This document shows, one piece after another, positions 35,794 through 45,592 of a stretch of DNA of 64,000 bases. The stretch spans positions 62,001 to 126,000 of the IMG/VR virus record IMGVR_UViG_3300036985_006248; one strand, given 5' to 3'. The notes under the pieces are model-generated. The model ran no database searches, had not been told where the DNA came from, and was given only the letters and a program-made list of their open reading frames with translations. Source of the stretch: a virus. The translations under genes were made by a program, and so were the position numbers. Each line of letters begins with the position of its first letter. The stretch's first letter is position 1.

Positions 35794-36341
35794 TTTACCT
35801 TTTCCTTATGTTCTTCCATGAGGGCACCAGCGGAAGGACCAATTGTTTCGCCGGGGGCAGCGGCGGCTCCACCGAGTTTTTTAGCAGCTTTTTTATAATA
35901 TCCACTAACCGTTTCTCCTTTTTTATGAGGAGGGTAGGGCTTAGAAAGAGATTTCTTTTTCTTCATTCTATCTTGCGGTTTCATTAATTTAGCTGCTTCG
36001 CGCTTTAATTTTAATTGTTTTCGTTGAGATTTTATTTTACGCATTACGCCTGCAATATCATCTACCATTTCTTCTGAATCTTCTAATTCTTTTTCAAATA
36101 GTTTTTGTATAGAGCCATTGATTGCTTGACTTTTTTGTTGTTCGCCTAATGCCCAGTTTCTATCCGTCTTGTTAGGCCATGGGCGCTCGGTGTTTTTAGC
36201 TCGGTTTTTAGCTCGGTGCTTCCAATATTTGCTTAATTTGGCTTCAATGAGCAAACCATTTTGTTCTTCAGTAATTTCTTTTTTTGTTTCATGATTCAAA
36301 TTCAACCATTCAATAAACTGTTCGTGATTATAATTATCCAT
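35790..36341 (-). CDS. Basic protein, unknown function
   Basis: 183 residues, very Lys-rich in the middle (MRKIKSQRKQLKLKREAAKL). QQKSQAINGSIQKLFEKELE is a helical segment. The end is Ala/Gly-rich. ATGA-coupled to the tagged gene. The charge suggests DNA or capsid binding. Confidence 0.6.
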   Translation of the reverse strand: MDNYNHEQFIEWLNLNHETKKEITEEQNGLLIEAKLSKYWKHRAKNRAKNTERPWPNKTDRNWALGEQQKSQAINGSIQKLFEKELEDSEEMVDDIAGVMRKIKSQRKQLKLKREAAKLMKPQDRMKKKKSLSKPYPPHKKGETVSGYYKKAAKKLGGAAAAPGETIGPSAGALMEEHKEKVK

Positions 36342-37456
36342 TATTTTTTACCGGTTGTTTTCTTCTTTGAAAATGCATTTCTGGAAAGTTGGGCTTTTTT
36401 AGCTTTCTCATAGCCTGCGCGAACATCTAATCCTCTTTCTTGTTGTAGCCGATTAATAATCTGTTGTGTTACACTTATAAGTGCGGTAACATCTGCAATC
36501 GCTGTATGCCAATCCTTATTATTAATGTTAAGTGCATTGGTAAGAGTGCCCATAGTAAATGAAATTTTGCCATATGACGACTTCAATTTACTCAATAGGT
36601 TTTCTTTATCGGCAACAATCAACAATGGATAAAAGAATTCGTAAACTAAGTCCAGTGTGTCAATGGTTTTATTATTTAGTTTCTCCAGACCATATTTTTC
36701 TGAGCGCACTGAAACATGTTTACGATCAAACTGAGCGTTGTGTGCCAACAATACTACTTCACCCTGCTTCTCAAGACCTTTTATATATTCTATAAAACCT
36801 TTTAAAGCCGAGGCTTCGTCAACCTTCTCCCCTTTACTGGTAAAGTATTGGGTCATTTGTAAAATTTCTTTGGGAGATTTGTCGCGGGCATTTTTTGGAG
36901 TATAAGGTTTTTCTAACCCCGCTTTAGTCTCAGGGGTTAGTTCTATTTTTTTATGGTATTGGCTTATTGTTTGTGCATTGCCACCTGAGAAATCAGGCTT
37001 AACGGCCATAGCAGCTATTTCGGTTAGCTGTCTGCTATGAGGGTCGATGCCAGTTGTCTCTGTATCAAAGAAAACCCAAATTTTATGGGAATGTATTTCC
37101 AACTGTTTCATCAATTCGCCCATCATTACAGCAGCCTTTTTTTCTTCTTCATGCAATTGCATATATTCATCTAGACTGGCTGCCTTTAATTTAATATAAT
37201 AATCCGGGTCATTGGTTAAATGGTCTTTCGCAATTTCTTTGCCTATTTGCTTATCAGGCGTGTGTTCGCCCGTTTCATCTTCAATCCCGGTAGCTAGTTG
37301 TTTTTGATCGAATGCAGAATCGGGGCGATTATCACCTGCTCCACCTTTAAGTTTCTCGCGTTCTTCCATAGGCGCTTCCATACGGTCGGGTTGCCCACGA
37401 TCCATTTGTCCACCCATATTTATGTCGCGTTCTTTTAACTTAAACTTAATCTTCAT
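36341..37456 (-). CDS. DnaQ-like 3'-5' exonuclease
   Basis: 371 residues. WVFFDTETTGIDPHSRQLTE is ExoI of the DEDDh family, LLAHNAQFDRKHV is ExoII, and WHTAIADVTALI is ExoIII with the His and Asp. The N-terminal 110 residues are acidic and disordered. It could proofread for the DnaE-type polymerase encoded in this window, which has no exonuclease of its own, or act in repair. The start MKIKFKLKERDIN avoids the terminator. Confidence 0.87.
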   Translation of the reverse strand: MKIKFKLKERDINMGGQMDRGQPDRMEAPMEEREKLKGGAGDNRPDSAFDQKQLATGIEDETGEHTPDKQIGKEIAKDHLTNDPDYYIKLKAASLDEYMQLHEEEKKAAVMMGELMKQLEIHSHKIWVFFDTETTGIDPHSRQLTEIAAMAVKPDFSGGNAQTISQYHKKIELTPETKAGLEKPYTPKNARDKSPKEILQMTQYFTSKGEKVDEASALKGFIEYIKGLEKQGEVVLLAHNAQFDRKHVSVRSEKYGLEKLNNKTIDTLDLVYEFFYPLLIVADKENLLSKLKSSYGKISFTMGTLTNALNINNKDWHTAIADVTALISVTQQIINRLQQERGLDVRAGYEKAKKAQLSRNAFSKKKTTGKK

Positions 37457-37482
37457 AATACATAAATAGTATAAAAACAAAA

Positions 37483-37510
37483 GAGGAGAAGGTATTTCTA
37501 CCTTCTCCTC
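37483..37510 (-). terminator. Rho-independent terminator
   Basis: GAGGAGAAGGTA / TACCTTCTCCTC with a 4-nt loop, followed by TTTTGTTTTT on the minus strand. Confidence 0.88.
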
Positions 37511-37559
37511 ACTAATCTAGCATACTTTTATTTACAGTTAAAATATATGGCAGACCATT

Positions 37560-37946
37560 TTAATTAAGTATCGTCGAGAAACCATATACCTTGTTTATAT
37601 ATTCTTTTGCATCTTCAAAATTATTAATCAAAGCAGACAAAAGTGCCAATTCTTCTTTAGTCAGCAACAGACCTTCAAGCTTATTTTTCTTTAAATATTC
37701 TGCAACCTTTTCATCAGGTTCGGTAATGAGCTTTTGAAGAAAATCCTTTAAGACTTTTGCATTAAGATATGCGTCCATATAATCTGGAGTTGGGGTATTG
37801 TGCCAAGTATCAGTATCATTTTTTTCTACCAATTCTTTAACAGTGGTAGAAAACATACGCATACTTCTGTCAGCATCAGTCATAAGGCTCCATGACCTTT
37901 TTAATGATAGAATATAATATTGGCCATCTGTTGTTTTTTTAGACAT
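37560..37946 (-). CDS. Unknown helical protein
   Basis: 128 residues, helical, YYILSLKRSWSLMTDADRSM, then KEELALLSALINNFEDAKEY. It starts at the stop of the next gene (TAATG type). It is the last gene before the terminator. Confidence 0.65.
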   Translation of the reverse strand: MSKKTTDGQYYILSLKRSWSLMTDADRSMRMFSTTVKELVEKNDTDTWHNTPTPDYMDAYLNAKVLKDFLQKLITEPDEKVAEYLKKNKLEGLLLTKEELALLSALINNFEDAKEYINKVYGFSTILN

Positions 37947-38515
37947 TAGTAATACTTCTCTCCTTCACCCCAGAAATATTCACATTTTCTGTCATCTGTG
38001 GTGAATAAAAATATTGCAACTTCATGGTCAAACTTGTTTATGAACTTCGCTTCTTCTCTAAAAAGCTTAAGTCTGCCATACTTTGGTGTAGCTTCCTTCT
38101 TGGCAAATTTCTTTTTTGGTTCAACGGCGTTTAAGTAATTCAAGCAATTCTGCAAGATTTGCGGATTAGTAAGCCCTAGTAGCCGATGCTTCTCAAAATC
38201 CGCCTTAAGATAAGAAATGATTACCCACCGATCATTTTTAAATTCATCTATCTTATACATAGAAGTAGAATAAATGCCAAGCTTCTTTTCGCCAGCTTGG
38301 TAATTTGTAATTTCATACTTAGGAATAGGCATGAATTCACATTCAATCATCGTGGTGTGGTCTACAACAATCGGTATCGGCAGCGGTTCAGGGGCAGCCT
38401 TTTCGGCAGCTACAGCAGGGGAATCAATACTAAATACGGTTCCCGTTGTATCTGCCTGTGGATTCTTTGGCGGTCTACCTAAACGCTTACCAGTCTTAGA
38501 AAATCTAGGAGCCAT
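37946..38515 (-). CDS. Unknown protein with AT-hook-like start
   Basis: 189 residues. TGKRLGRPPKNP near the N-terminus is an AT-hook (GRP core), followed by an Ala/Pro linker and an alpha/beta domain (EVAIFLFTTDDRKCEYFWGE). AT-hooks bind the minor groove of AT-rich DNA. Function beyond that unknown. Confidence 0.62.
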   Translation of the reverse strand: MAPRFSKTGKRLGRPPKNPQADTTGTVFSIDSPAVAAEKAAPEPLPIPIVVDHTTMIECEFMPIPKYEITNYQAGEKKLGIYSTSMYKIDEFKNDRWVIISYLKADFEKHRLLGLTNPQILQNCLNYLNAVEPKKKFAKKEATPKYGRLKLFREEAKFINKFDHEVAIFLFTTDDRKCEYFWGEGEKYY

Positions 38516-38521
38516 ATTAGT

Positions 38522-38836
38522 TTATCCCTTCAAAGCCTTTCTTTTACCATCAAGCTCTTGACTAAACAGATTTGAAATATGTTCCAAATCTCCAATCACT
38601 ACAATATCTTGACCAATATTACCACGGGAAATTGAAATGCGGGTGAACTTCTGTTCTTTATTTAAAACTTCAGGCAATCTTCCATCCTTTAGATATGACG
38701 ACATTACTGCATCGTCTCTCATGAAAGCAATGAAATGCTTATTAATCACAACATCACGCATACTATAAAACTTTTGTCCTTCAACCTTGCCGTGGTGCAT
38801 AACCTCTTCATAAACTTCAATAAGTTTAAGAAACAT
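38522..38836 (-). CDS. Unknown protein
   Basis: 104 residues, MFLKLIEVYEEVMHHGK, FYSMRDVVINKHFIAFMRDD, IVVIGDLEHISNLF. Alpha/beta; no family. It overlaps the paralogue gene upstream by one base (TAATG). Confidence 0.62.
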   Translation of the reverse strand: MFLKLIEVYEEVMHHGKVEGQKFYSMRDVVINKHFIAFMRDDAVMSSYLKDGRLPEVLNKEQKFTRISISRGNIGQDIVVIGDLEHISNLFSQELDGKRKALKG

Positions 38837-39063
38837 TATCGCTTTCCTTTCGTGGTGATAAGCGTCATATCTTCTTTTTTAATTAAGTATTCGTTTTGCC
38901 CAATTGAAACAGAATAAAAATCTCCAAGCTGTTTTCTCATTATAAGTCCGACCGCCACATCGCTAACGGCTTTTTCTGGTATTGCATAGTCGGCAGCGGC
39001 TTCGTAGAGCATGACTCCCTTCGGAATATGTACTAAATCCCCTATTGCAAATGGATTATCCAT
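38836..39063 (-). CDS. IGDLV paralogue, isolated copy
   Basis: 75 residues, MDNPFAIGDLVHIPKG, AVGLIMRKQ, YSVSIGQNEYLIKKEDM. Start set by an 8-bp overlap with the upstream stop (ATGGATAA). Isolated from the two main blocks. Confidence 0.72.
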   Translation of the reverse strand: MDNPFAIGDLVHIPKGVMLYEAAADYAIPEKAVSDVAVGLIMRKQLGDFYSVSIGQNEYLIKKEDMTLITTKGKR

Positions 39064-39358
39064 TTGACTGTTTATCATTATTTTGCTCCTGTTGTGTGCC
39101 CTGTTGATTCTTCTGGGCTTCGTACTTTGCATATCCGAGAAGTATAGTGTAACAGTCTTCATAGGTGAAGTCAACAGAGCTTAACCTTTTACGAATGTTG
39201 TCAATGACTTGAATCTTTCCAAGAATGTCGTCGCTGCTGGCACACTCTTTTGTCGTGTACAATAAGTCTTCTAATTCCATAGCAACATCATCTAGCAATC
39301 TATTAACTTCTCTAGGAATTTTTTCCATTGGTACGGTTAATGTTATTTTTGCGTTCAT
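39056..39358 (-). CDS. Helical protein, unknown function
   Basis: 100 residues, MNAKITLTVPMEKIPREVNR, then helices (VAMELEDLLYTTKEC; ILGKIQVIDNIRKRL) and a Gln/Asn-rich end. The start follows GGAGAAAGAACCA. Coupled to the IGDLV gene. Confidence 0.65.
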   Translation of the reverse strand: MNAKITLTVPMEKIPREVNRLLDDVAMELEDLLYTTKECASSDDILGKIQVIDNIRKRLSSVDFTYEDCYTILLGYAKYEAQKNQQGTQQEQNNDKQSNG

Positions 39359-39371
39359 TGGTTCTTTCTCC

Positions 39372-39400
39372 AAAAAAAAGGAACGGAGTCAATCCGTTCC
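39372..39400 (-). terminator. Rho-independent terminator
   Basis: GGAACGGA / TCCGTTCC stem followed by eight T on the minus strand, just past the coiled-coil gene. Confidence 0.88.
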
Positions 39401-39431
39401 TTCACTATACCATGGCTTTGGTGTAGTTAAA

Positions 39432-39776
39432 CTATTTTATTAATAGATCCATTAACATATTTAGAACTACTGTTAAAGTCGCACCACCCAATAGCCACAA
39501 TACCCTTGTAAAGTTTGATTGTGTTTGCTTTATTAAAGCCATATCTTCTATAAGGTTAGCAGGTACAACTTGCTCTAATATAGTTAAACGTTTCTCTTGC
39601 TCTGATTTTGAAACATGTAGGTCTTCCACTCTCGCCTCTAGCTTCTCAATATTAATATTGACTTGTTCTAATTTGGTCACAAGTATTTTTGTGTTTATTC
39701 TTATTTCGTGTATGCTGTCCGACAATTCTCCTATTAACTCTTTTTGTTCCTTAAAATCCACCGGAAGTACCTCCAC
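39432..39776 (-). CDS. Coiled-coil protein with C-terminal membrane anchor
   Basis: 114 residues: a coiled coil (about 5-75) then VLWLLGGATLTVVLNMLMDL, one transmembrane helix. The layout resembles XhlA-type phage proteins that assist lysis, but without sequence motifs that prove it. Confidence 0.6.
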   Translation of the reverse strand: MEVLPVDFKEQKELIGELSDSIHEIRINTKILVTKLEQVNINIEKLEARVEDLHVSKSEQEKRLTILEQVVPANLIEDMALIKQTQSNFTRVLWLLGGATLTVVLNMLMDLLIK

Positions 39777-39818
39777 ATGAAATAGCCAAATAAATTGGCT
39801 GTAATATAATAATTAGTT

Positions 39819-41399
39819 TTATATTTCGATAATAGCATGTGAGGTAGTCAGCAAGGTAGAAGCTGCACTAACTGCATTTTGTAAGGCACACCGCGTTACT
39901 TTGGCAGGGTCTATTATTCCTGCGTCTCCCATGTTAACATATTCTCCTGTTGCGAAGTTCATTCCTTCCCAGAAGCTTTCTGATTTTGTTGACAAATTGT
40001 GTATTATAACATCAGCTTTTAACCCACCATTTTCTGATAGTTTTCTGACTGGTTCTTCGCAAGCCTTCATAACAATTTCAATACCAAACTTCTCATCTTG
40101 GTTGCTTGCTTCCACGTCTTTGTCCAAGTCACGAGATAACTTCAGTAAAGCAGTTCCACCTCCCGGTAAGATACCCTCTATCTGGGCGCTCTTAACGGCT
40201 TCTAGGGCATCTTCAATACGATGCTTACGTTCTACCATATCTACCTCCGTTAATCCACCTACGCGAACTATGGCGATTCCAGAGGCTAATCTGCTGATAC
40301 GTTCCTGTATGCGTTCACACTCTCTTAAATCACTAGTGCTGGCAATCTCGGCTTTTAGGGCTTCAATACGCTTTTCTACTTCATCATAGTTGCCACCACC
40401 GCCGACAATTGTTGTCCACATCTTTAAACTGTCAATTGTTTTTACGGTTCCCAAGTGTTGACGCTTCACTTCACTAATAAGCATGCCACTTTCACGAGAA
40501 ACGAAAGTAGCGCCTGTTGCAAGAGCTAAGTCGTTAAGGATGTTTTTACGTTCCTCACCATATCGTGGAGCTTTTAAAGCAACAATCCGCATACTACCGC
40601 GTGTATTATTGAGTATGAGTGCCGCTAACAACTCTCCTTCAACCGGGTCACCAATTATAATAAACGGCTTATTCTCACGTTGGACTATCTCTAGTAACGG
40701 GAATATCTCTGTGATACTTGATAGGCTGTGGTCCGTAACTAATATAAGGGCGTTTTCATGTCTTACAGAGCCTCGCCGCTCATCATTGATAAACTCTCTT
40801 GAGATAAAACCACTGTCAAATTGAAAACCTTCAACAATATCTAATACAGTCTCAAGCGACTTGCCTTCTTCGATTGTTACAGCACCATCTTTACCAACCT
40901 TATCAACGGCTGTTGCTATAAGTTTGCCAATTTTATTATCACCATTTGCTGATATCGTTGCAATGTTTTCTACATCAGCAAGACTTGTTACCGGCTTGCT
41001 TACTAGTTTTATAGCTTCAACCAACTTTGCTGTGGCTTTTTCCATACCTCTTTTTAAGTCCGTTGGTGAAGCACCAGCAATAATATAACGCTGCGCTTGA
41101 TTGACTATTGCCCTTGCTAAGACAGTTGCCGTGGTGGTTCCGTCTCCAGCTTCAGTGGCTGTAACGGAAGAAGCCTGCTTTAATACTTGGGCTCCTGCAT
41201 TTTCGAACGGGTCATCAAATAATACTGCATTAGCTACCGTGATTCCATCCTTACTGATTACAGGGTTCTTGCCCTTGCTATGAATAATAACATTTCGTCC
41301 CTTGGGACCAAGTGTACAACTCACTGCATCAGCTAGCTTATTTACACCGGCTACAATCTTGGAATTTAGTGATTGTCCGTTATCATATACTTTCTTCAA
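39819..41399 (-). CDS. groEL: GroEL chaperonin
   Basis: 526 residues, nearly full length. TLGPKGRNVIIHSKGKNPVI, DGTTTATVLARAIV, ANGDNKIG, VTIEEGKSLET, LPGGGTALL and AGIIDPAKVTR are diagnostic GroEL segments. The GGM-rich tail of bacterial GroEL is missing. It starts at TTG with AAGGTG 11 bases upstream. It would fold phage proteins in the cytoplasm with the GroES-like protein encoded 21 kb away. Phage-encoded GroEL occurs in several jumbo phages. Confidence 0.97.
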   Translation of the reverse strand: MKKVYDNGQSLNSKIVAGVNKLADAVSCTLGPKGRNVIIHSKGKNPVISKDGITVANAVLFDDPFENAGAQVLKQASSVTATEAGDGTTTATVLARAIVNQAQRYIIAGASPTDLKRGMEKATAKLVEAIKLVSKPVTSLADVENIATISANGDNKIGKLIATAVDKVGKDGAVTIEEGKSLETVLDIVEGFQFDSGFISREFINDERRGSVRHENALILVTDHSLSSITEIFPLLEIVQRENKPFIIIGDPVEGELLAALILNNTRGSMRIVALKAPRYGEERKNILNDLALATGATFVSRESGMLISEVKRQHLGTVKTIDSLKMWTTIVGGGGNYDEVEKRIEALKAEIASTSDLRECERIQERISRLASGIAIVRVGGLTEVDMVERKHRIEDALEAVKSAQIEGILPGGGTALLKLSRDLDKDVEASNQDEKFGIEIVMKACEEPVRKLSENGGLKADVIIHNLSTKSESFWEGMNFATGEYVNMGDAGIIDPAKVTRCALQNAVSAASTLLTTSHAIIEI

Positions 41400-41470
41400 T
41401 TCTGTACCACACCTTTCTTATAAGCCTAAAGTTCTTTTAATTTGTTCTTCTAATGTAGACTGCGCGTGAA

Positions 41471-42718
41471 TTACCTAGTCTTTATTTTCAAATTCTGCTT
41501 GTCGCCGCTCAACATATTACTATGAAATTTAACACTGTGTATCGTTAGTGGGTCTAGCCCCGGTATATCTATTACTATATTACTATCTTCTTGTTTTACA
41601 AGATCGGTTTTGTTCATGCCACTGGCTTTAATCTTTTGTATGTCCGGTTTTCCGCCACCTTGAGCTTCTAACTTAACACCATCGCTTGTGCTTGTTAAGA
41701 CAAAGAAGCTATCATATCCTTCACGTTCTTCTTCGCCGCCCAATTGTGCCTCTTGAACCATGCTTACTAATTCTTTTAGTTTAAGTCGTCTTAAGTTGGT
41801 TGTCAAGATATCCCGTACTTTTTCATATACTTCGCTCATCGCTTCTTTATATAAGTCAGGATGGGTTTCTTTAGCTTTTTCCATCCATGCTGGCGGTTCA
41901 TAATCTTCTACGCCGGGATTATATTTGCGTGGTCCAACCTTGCTTGCAAATATTTGTCGGCCAACTATCCACCAAGGTTTACCACTTGGATTTTTTACAA
42001 GATTGTCGTCTGTTTCGTCCCCATAACCAAGATTTTTGTTATATGTAAATCTGACGCCACGACCTTCTTCGGTAACCAGTTTAATAGATAGGCCAACCTT
42101 TTTACCATCTTGAGTAGTTAATATTAAGTCTGCTTTATTGTTTGCGCTGCCAACGCTTTCTGCGTTAACTACCTGACCAATGTGTTTTTCAATTAGTTTC
42201 TTACCCTTTAATGCAACGTCTAAACTATCAGCAAAGTCGCCTTTTAATTTCTGCTTTACTTCTTCTTTGCTTGCCTCTGCTGGTAAATCAAGACGATTCT
42301 TTAGCTCGTCAGTTATCTTTCTGGTTAGCAAAAACTGCATAACGTGTTCTAATGCTAAACCTTCGCGTGAACCAATATCATATTTATAAACGACATAAAC
42401 ACGTCCAGAGCCATCGCTATATTCTGCTATAGTGCATTCAATGCTTGGATCGTATTTGGCAACTAGTTTGTCTTCAAGGGTCATTCCTTCACCCTTGAGT
42501 GCCGCCCTGACGCTTTTTCTAGTGGCATCTATATCTTCTTTGTCGTCTACACGAACAACAAGTGCCATATCACCTTTGTTTGAAGTTGTAACAGAGATAC
42601 CCTTAACGTCTGATAATAAGTCCTTGACGTGAGACATTAACTTTTCTTGATTGGCTAATTCTTCTTCTAGACCATGCTGTATTTGCTCTAGAAGATATTT
42701 AGTAAATTTATTTTTCAC
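41471..42718 (-). CDS. Large unknown protein, PD-(D/E)XK-like motif
   Basis: 415 residues. The N-terminal helix (FTKYLLEQIQHGLEEE) looks like a packaging tag. KADLILTTQDGKKVGLSIKL (196-215) has the D...(13)...SxK spacing of PD-(D/E)XK nucleases. GKPWWIVGRQIF and LVSMVQEAQLGG are other motifs. It overlaps the next large gene by 11 bp. A nuclease or structural role is possible. Confidence 0.6.
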   Translation of the reverse strand: MKNKFTKYLLEQIQHGLEEELANQEKLMSHVKDLLSDVKGISVTTSNKGDMALVVRVDDKEDIDATRKSVRAALKGEGMTLEDKLVAKYDPSIECTIAEYSDGSGRVYVVYKYDIGSREGLALEHVMQFLLTRKITDELKNRLDLPAEASKEEVKQKLKGDFADSLDVALKGKKLIEKHIGQVVNAESVGSANNKADLILTTQDGKKVGLSIKLVTEEGRGVRFTYNKNLGYGDETDDNLVKNPSGKPWWIVGRQIFASKVGPRKYNPGVEDYEPPAWMEKAKETHPDLYKEAMSEVYEKVRDILTTNLRRLKLKELVSMVQEAQLGGEEEREGYDSFFVLTSTSDGVKLEAQGGGKPDIQKIKASGMNKTDLVKQEDSNIVIDIPGLDPLTIHSVKFHSNMLSGDKQNLKIKTR

Positions 42719-44417
42719 TGAATTCGTATACCTCTACTGTTAATTGCGTCCCACCTTTAAATCTAAAATTGAGTGAAGTTTCATAAAGCTTTGGATTACT
42801 TTTATCATCAACACCCATTTCTGTTACAAACTTAAATTTGAATCCCGAATAGTCATCAAAGTCTTCTATCGTTGCCTTATTGGCTCCCATCTTTAAACGT
42901 TCCTGTCCACTGAATTTTATAATATGTCCTGCTTCGCCTGTCGAAGAACCTTGTACTTTATAAAAGGTTGGGTTGAACCCGTGTATGCTAACGGCATATG
43001 CGGTTAACGCTAATAATGGATTTTTTTCATTCTCCATCGCCTTAGAAAACTTTTTTATTTTCTCAAATTGCTCTAGATAAGTTTGTAAAAATCTATAGCA
43101 TTCATATTTTTTAATTGTTCTATCAGCAGAAGCATTTAATTTATTTTGCAATTCTGGATTTACTTTTTCTTCTAATTTCTTTTCGGCAGTGGTTACATTC
43201 ATTATCTGATATTTCTTAAGTGTATCGAAAGCTTTTTTCTTCTGAACCTTTAGTTTGCCTGACCATTTGCTTAAAGTTTTTTCATTCACTTTGGCAACGC
43301 CACTCTCTAAGTTTTTAATGCTTTTTTTAGACTCATCATCAATCTTGTATTGTTGAATATTTTCGTTTGGGAATATAGAAGAAGCAAACTTAGTAATTCC
43401 TAGAGCCTTTCCGTGTTGTGCATCTTCTTGTTTTAATGATACACCGACAATTGTTTTTTGCATTTCTCCAAACAATTCATTTATTCCCGCGCTCTTAAGC
43501 TTTTCTTCAACATATACAGAGACAACAGCATTATTTTCTTTAGCACTTTTTAAAACACTTTCTATTGTAGAGACAGAATCTTTTTCGTATAGATAGACAT
43601 CTGATGGGTTCCACTTATCTTTTTCACCACCGGTTATTACGCTAGCAGTTTCTCTGACTTTATTAAATAAGCCACCGCGATCAATGACAGTATTTTTGCT
43701 TGGGGGGCGCAATTGGTAAACTGCTCTCGCACAGGAGATCGCATTTAAAAATAATTCTTTTTGTTTTTTATCCAATTGATTATTATTTAAAAACATTATT
43801 GCTAATGGAATATTTTCCCGCGTAGATTGACCATAAAGTTGTGGGCTCTTTTCCATGAGGTGTGCTGGCAGCTTTAAGATATTATTTTGCTTAGTTTCAT
43901 CATTAAACTTTTGTAATACAGTGTCTATCAGTGAATTTCCTGTTTTTTCACGCATTAAACCATAAAAATAACAAACCATTCCTTCTTTAAAATTTTCTGA
44001 GCCGGTGTCCATCAAAGCGCCTTTGGATAGGTCATCACCAACACTCTTATGTATTTTCTTAAAGCTGTCCTTGCTCACCTGTGAAAGACTATATTTTTCT
44101 CCATCAATTGTTTCTATATTTGGTATATATTTGGTACCAACTTTAAATATTTTATCTATTTCTTTAGGATCCTTGCCTGATTGACTTAAGAGCTTTAATA
44201 CATTTGGATGAATTTTTTTTGGACGGCCATCTATTATGAAAGGCTCACCTTTTTTAATTTTCTCAATCCAATCATCATAATACTTTGATAGTTCATTGCT
44301 ATTAAAATCCTTTTCAAGTAATACAGATTCTTTGATTAACTCATTTAGCTCGTCTACTGAAAATGTCTTTTCTTTCTTATGAAAGAAGTTTTCAATTAAC
44401 TTATTATAATCAGCCAT
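42708..44417 (-). CDS. Large unknown protein (KWNPSDVYLYE motif)
   Basis: 569 residues from MADYNKLIENFFHKKE. KDKWNPSDVYLYE is a block I recall from uncharacterised proteins of large phages. The C-terminal half is rich in Lys and mostly helical, and LRFKGGTQLTVEVYE ends it. A longer frame extends into the ClpP gene and is unlikely. It may function with the PD-(D/E)XK-like protein that overlaps it. Confidence 0.6.
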   Translation of the reverse strand: MADYNKLIENFFHKKEKTFSVDELNELIKESVLLEKDFNSNELSKYYDDWIEKIKKGEPFIIDGRPKKIHPNVLKLLSQSGKDPKEIDKIFKVGTKYIPNIETIDGEKYSLSQVSKDSFKKIHKSVGDDLSKGALMDTGSENFKEGMVCYFYGLMREKTGNSLIDTVLQKFNDETKQNNILKLPAHLMEKSPQLYGQSTRENIPLAIMFLNNNQLDKKQKELFLNAISCARAVYQLRPPSKNTVIDRGGLFNKVRETASVITGGEKDKWNPSDVYLYEKDSVSTIESVLKSAKENNAVVSVYVEEKLKSAGINELFGEMQKTIVGVSLKQEDAQHGKALGITKFASSIFPNENIQQYKIDDESKKSIKNLESGVAKVNEKTLSKWSGKLKVQKKKAFDTLKKYQIMNVTTAEKKLEEKVNPELQNKLNASADRTIKKYECYRFLQTYLEQFEKIKKFSKAMENEKNPLLALTAYAVSIHGFNPTFYKVQGSSTGEAGHIIKFSGQERLKMGANKATIEDFDDYSGFKFKFVTEMGVDDKSNPKLYETSLNFRFKGGTQLTVEVYEFSEK

Positions 44418-44418
44418 A

Positions 44419-45090
44419 TTAAAATACCTCGTCGGCAATACCGTATTTAACTGCTTCTTCGGCTGATAAATAAACATTGACGTGCTTCTCAAGCAAATCC
44501 TTCATTGACTTAGCTGTTAAGTTTGTTTCTTTCGTTAACGCCTTTGTATATCTCTCTTGTACAAAACGGATTTCATTCATTTCATTTTCAAGATTGAATA
44601 ACGGTCCTTCGCTACCACCCAAGACTGAATGAATCATCACGCGGGCATTAGCACCAATCTTACGCTTACCCTTTGTACCTGCTGCTAATATTAATACACC
44701 AGCACTCATAATCTTTCCAACGCCTATTGTTTGGACTTCACAGTTCTTTTTTGCAACGCGCATCATATCATAAATCGCAAACATATCACCGGCAGATCCA
44801 CCATGCGTATTAAGATAAAATTCAATAGGAGAATGTGTATATTTGTCTTTACGTTCATTTTTTGGTATTTCTCCTTGTTTACTTAACACTAATAGATTTT
44901 GTATTACCTCTGCACAGGTTTGTTCGTTAACATCACCAAAAAGACCTATAACGCGCATAGCAGCCGCAGGTTCGTGTTCTAGCTGAAACAATGGGCTATC
45001 TAATAGTTTTTCTAGCTCTGAACTCTGTGGCTTTTCTTGTCCTTCGGGAAGCTTCTTTTCTTGCTTGGTCGTCTTGGTTTTAGTGATCAT
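44419..45090 (-). CDS. clpP: ClpP-type serine protease
   Basis: 223 residues from MITKTKTTKQEKK. NTHGGSAGDMF is the oxyanion-hole segment, GKIMSAGVLILAAG holds the catalytic Ser129, and MIHSVLGG the catalytic His154. The Asp lies near GIADEVF/TKETN. A Pro/Gln/Lys-rich extension of about 35 residues precedes the core. It would degrade proteins with a host ClpX/A ATPase, or act as a prohead protease. A TTG start 18 codons upstream is possible. Confidence 0.92.
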   Translation of the reverse strand: MITKTKTTKQEKKLPEGQEKPQSSELEKLLDSPLFQLEHEPAAAMRVIGLFGDVNEQTCAEVIQNLLVLSKQGEIPKNERKDKYTHSPIEFYLNTHGGSAGDMFAIYDMMRVAKKNCEVQTIGVGKIMSAGVLILAAGTKGKRKIGANARVMIHSVLGGSEGPLFNLENEMNEIRFVQERYTKALTKETNLTAKSMKDLLEKHVNVYLSAEEAVKYGIADEVF

Positions 45091-45136
45091 TTTTAGTTCT
45101 CTAAGCGTATGTCCGAATAAAACTGGCTCTTTTACC

Positions 45137-45514
45137 TTATTCAATGTTATCGCCTTTCTTAATTAGTTGCTCAACATATACTCGTGCAGTTTTCCAGTCA
45201 GTATATTCAGTTTTATATGGTAGCTTATCTATTAAGCTTTCAATCCATGAATCTCCAAAACCATCAAATTTCTCATGAATTTTCGCTACTATCTTTTTAC
45301 ATTCTTCTAATTTGCTAGGATCTTTCTCGGCGGCTTCAGCATATGTTAATTCTAATATCATTATCGCATGATGCTTGTATTGAATTAAACTCATAGCTCC
45401 CAAAAGAAACTTTAATTCCATACTTCTAAAGCTATAAGCGATTGCCACTCTCTGGGTTAGTTTAAACAACATTGAACAGCAGAATGCACCAAACAAAAAA
45501 CTTAACATTTCCAT
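45137..45514 (-). CDS. Unknown membrane-associated protein
   Basis: 125 residues from MEMLSFLFGAFCCSMLFK (GAGGATA site). The N-terminal 25 residues form one membrane segment; the rest is helical (KIHEKFDGFGDSWIES). The ClpP gene begins just past its stop. Function unknown. Confidence 0.6.
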   Translation of the reverse strand: MEMLSFLFGAFCCSMLFKLTQRVAIAYSFRSMELKFLLGAMSLIQYKHHAIMILELTYAEAAEKDPSKLEECKKIVAKIHEKFDGFGDSWIESLIDKLPYKTEYTDWKTARVYVEQLIKKGDNIE

Positions 45515-45530
45515 GGGTATCCTCAAATAA

Positions 45531-45573
45531 AAAACCTGCTGTACCCCATTCTATCAGAAGGTAAGCAGGTTTT
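45531..45573 (-). terminator. Rho-independent terminator
   Basis: AAAACCTGCT / AGCAGGTTTT inverted repeat; T-rich tail on the minus strand. Confidence 0.85.
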
Positions 45574-45592
45574 CATAAGATTTGTTATCTTT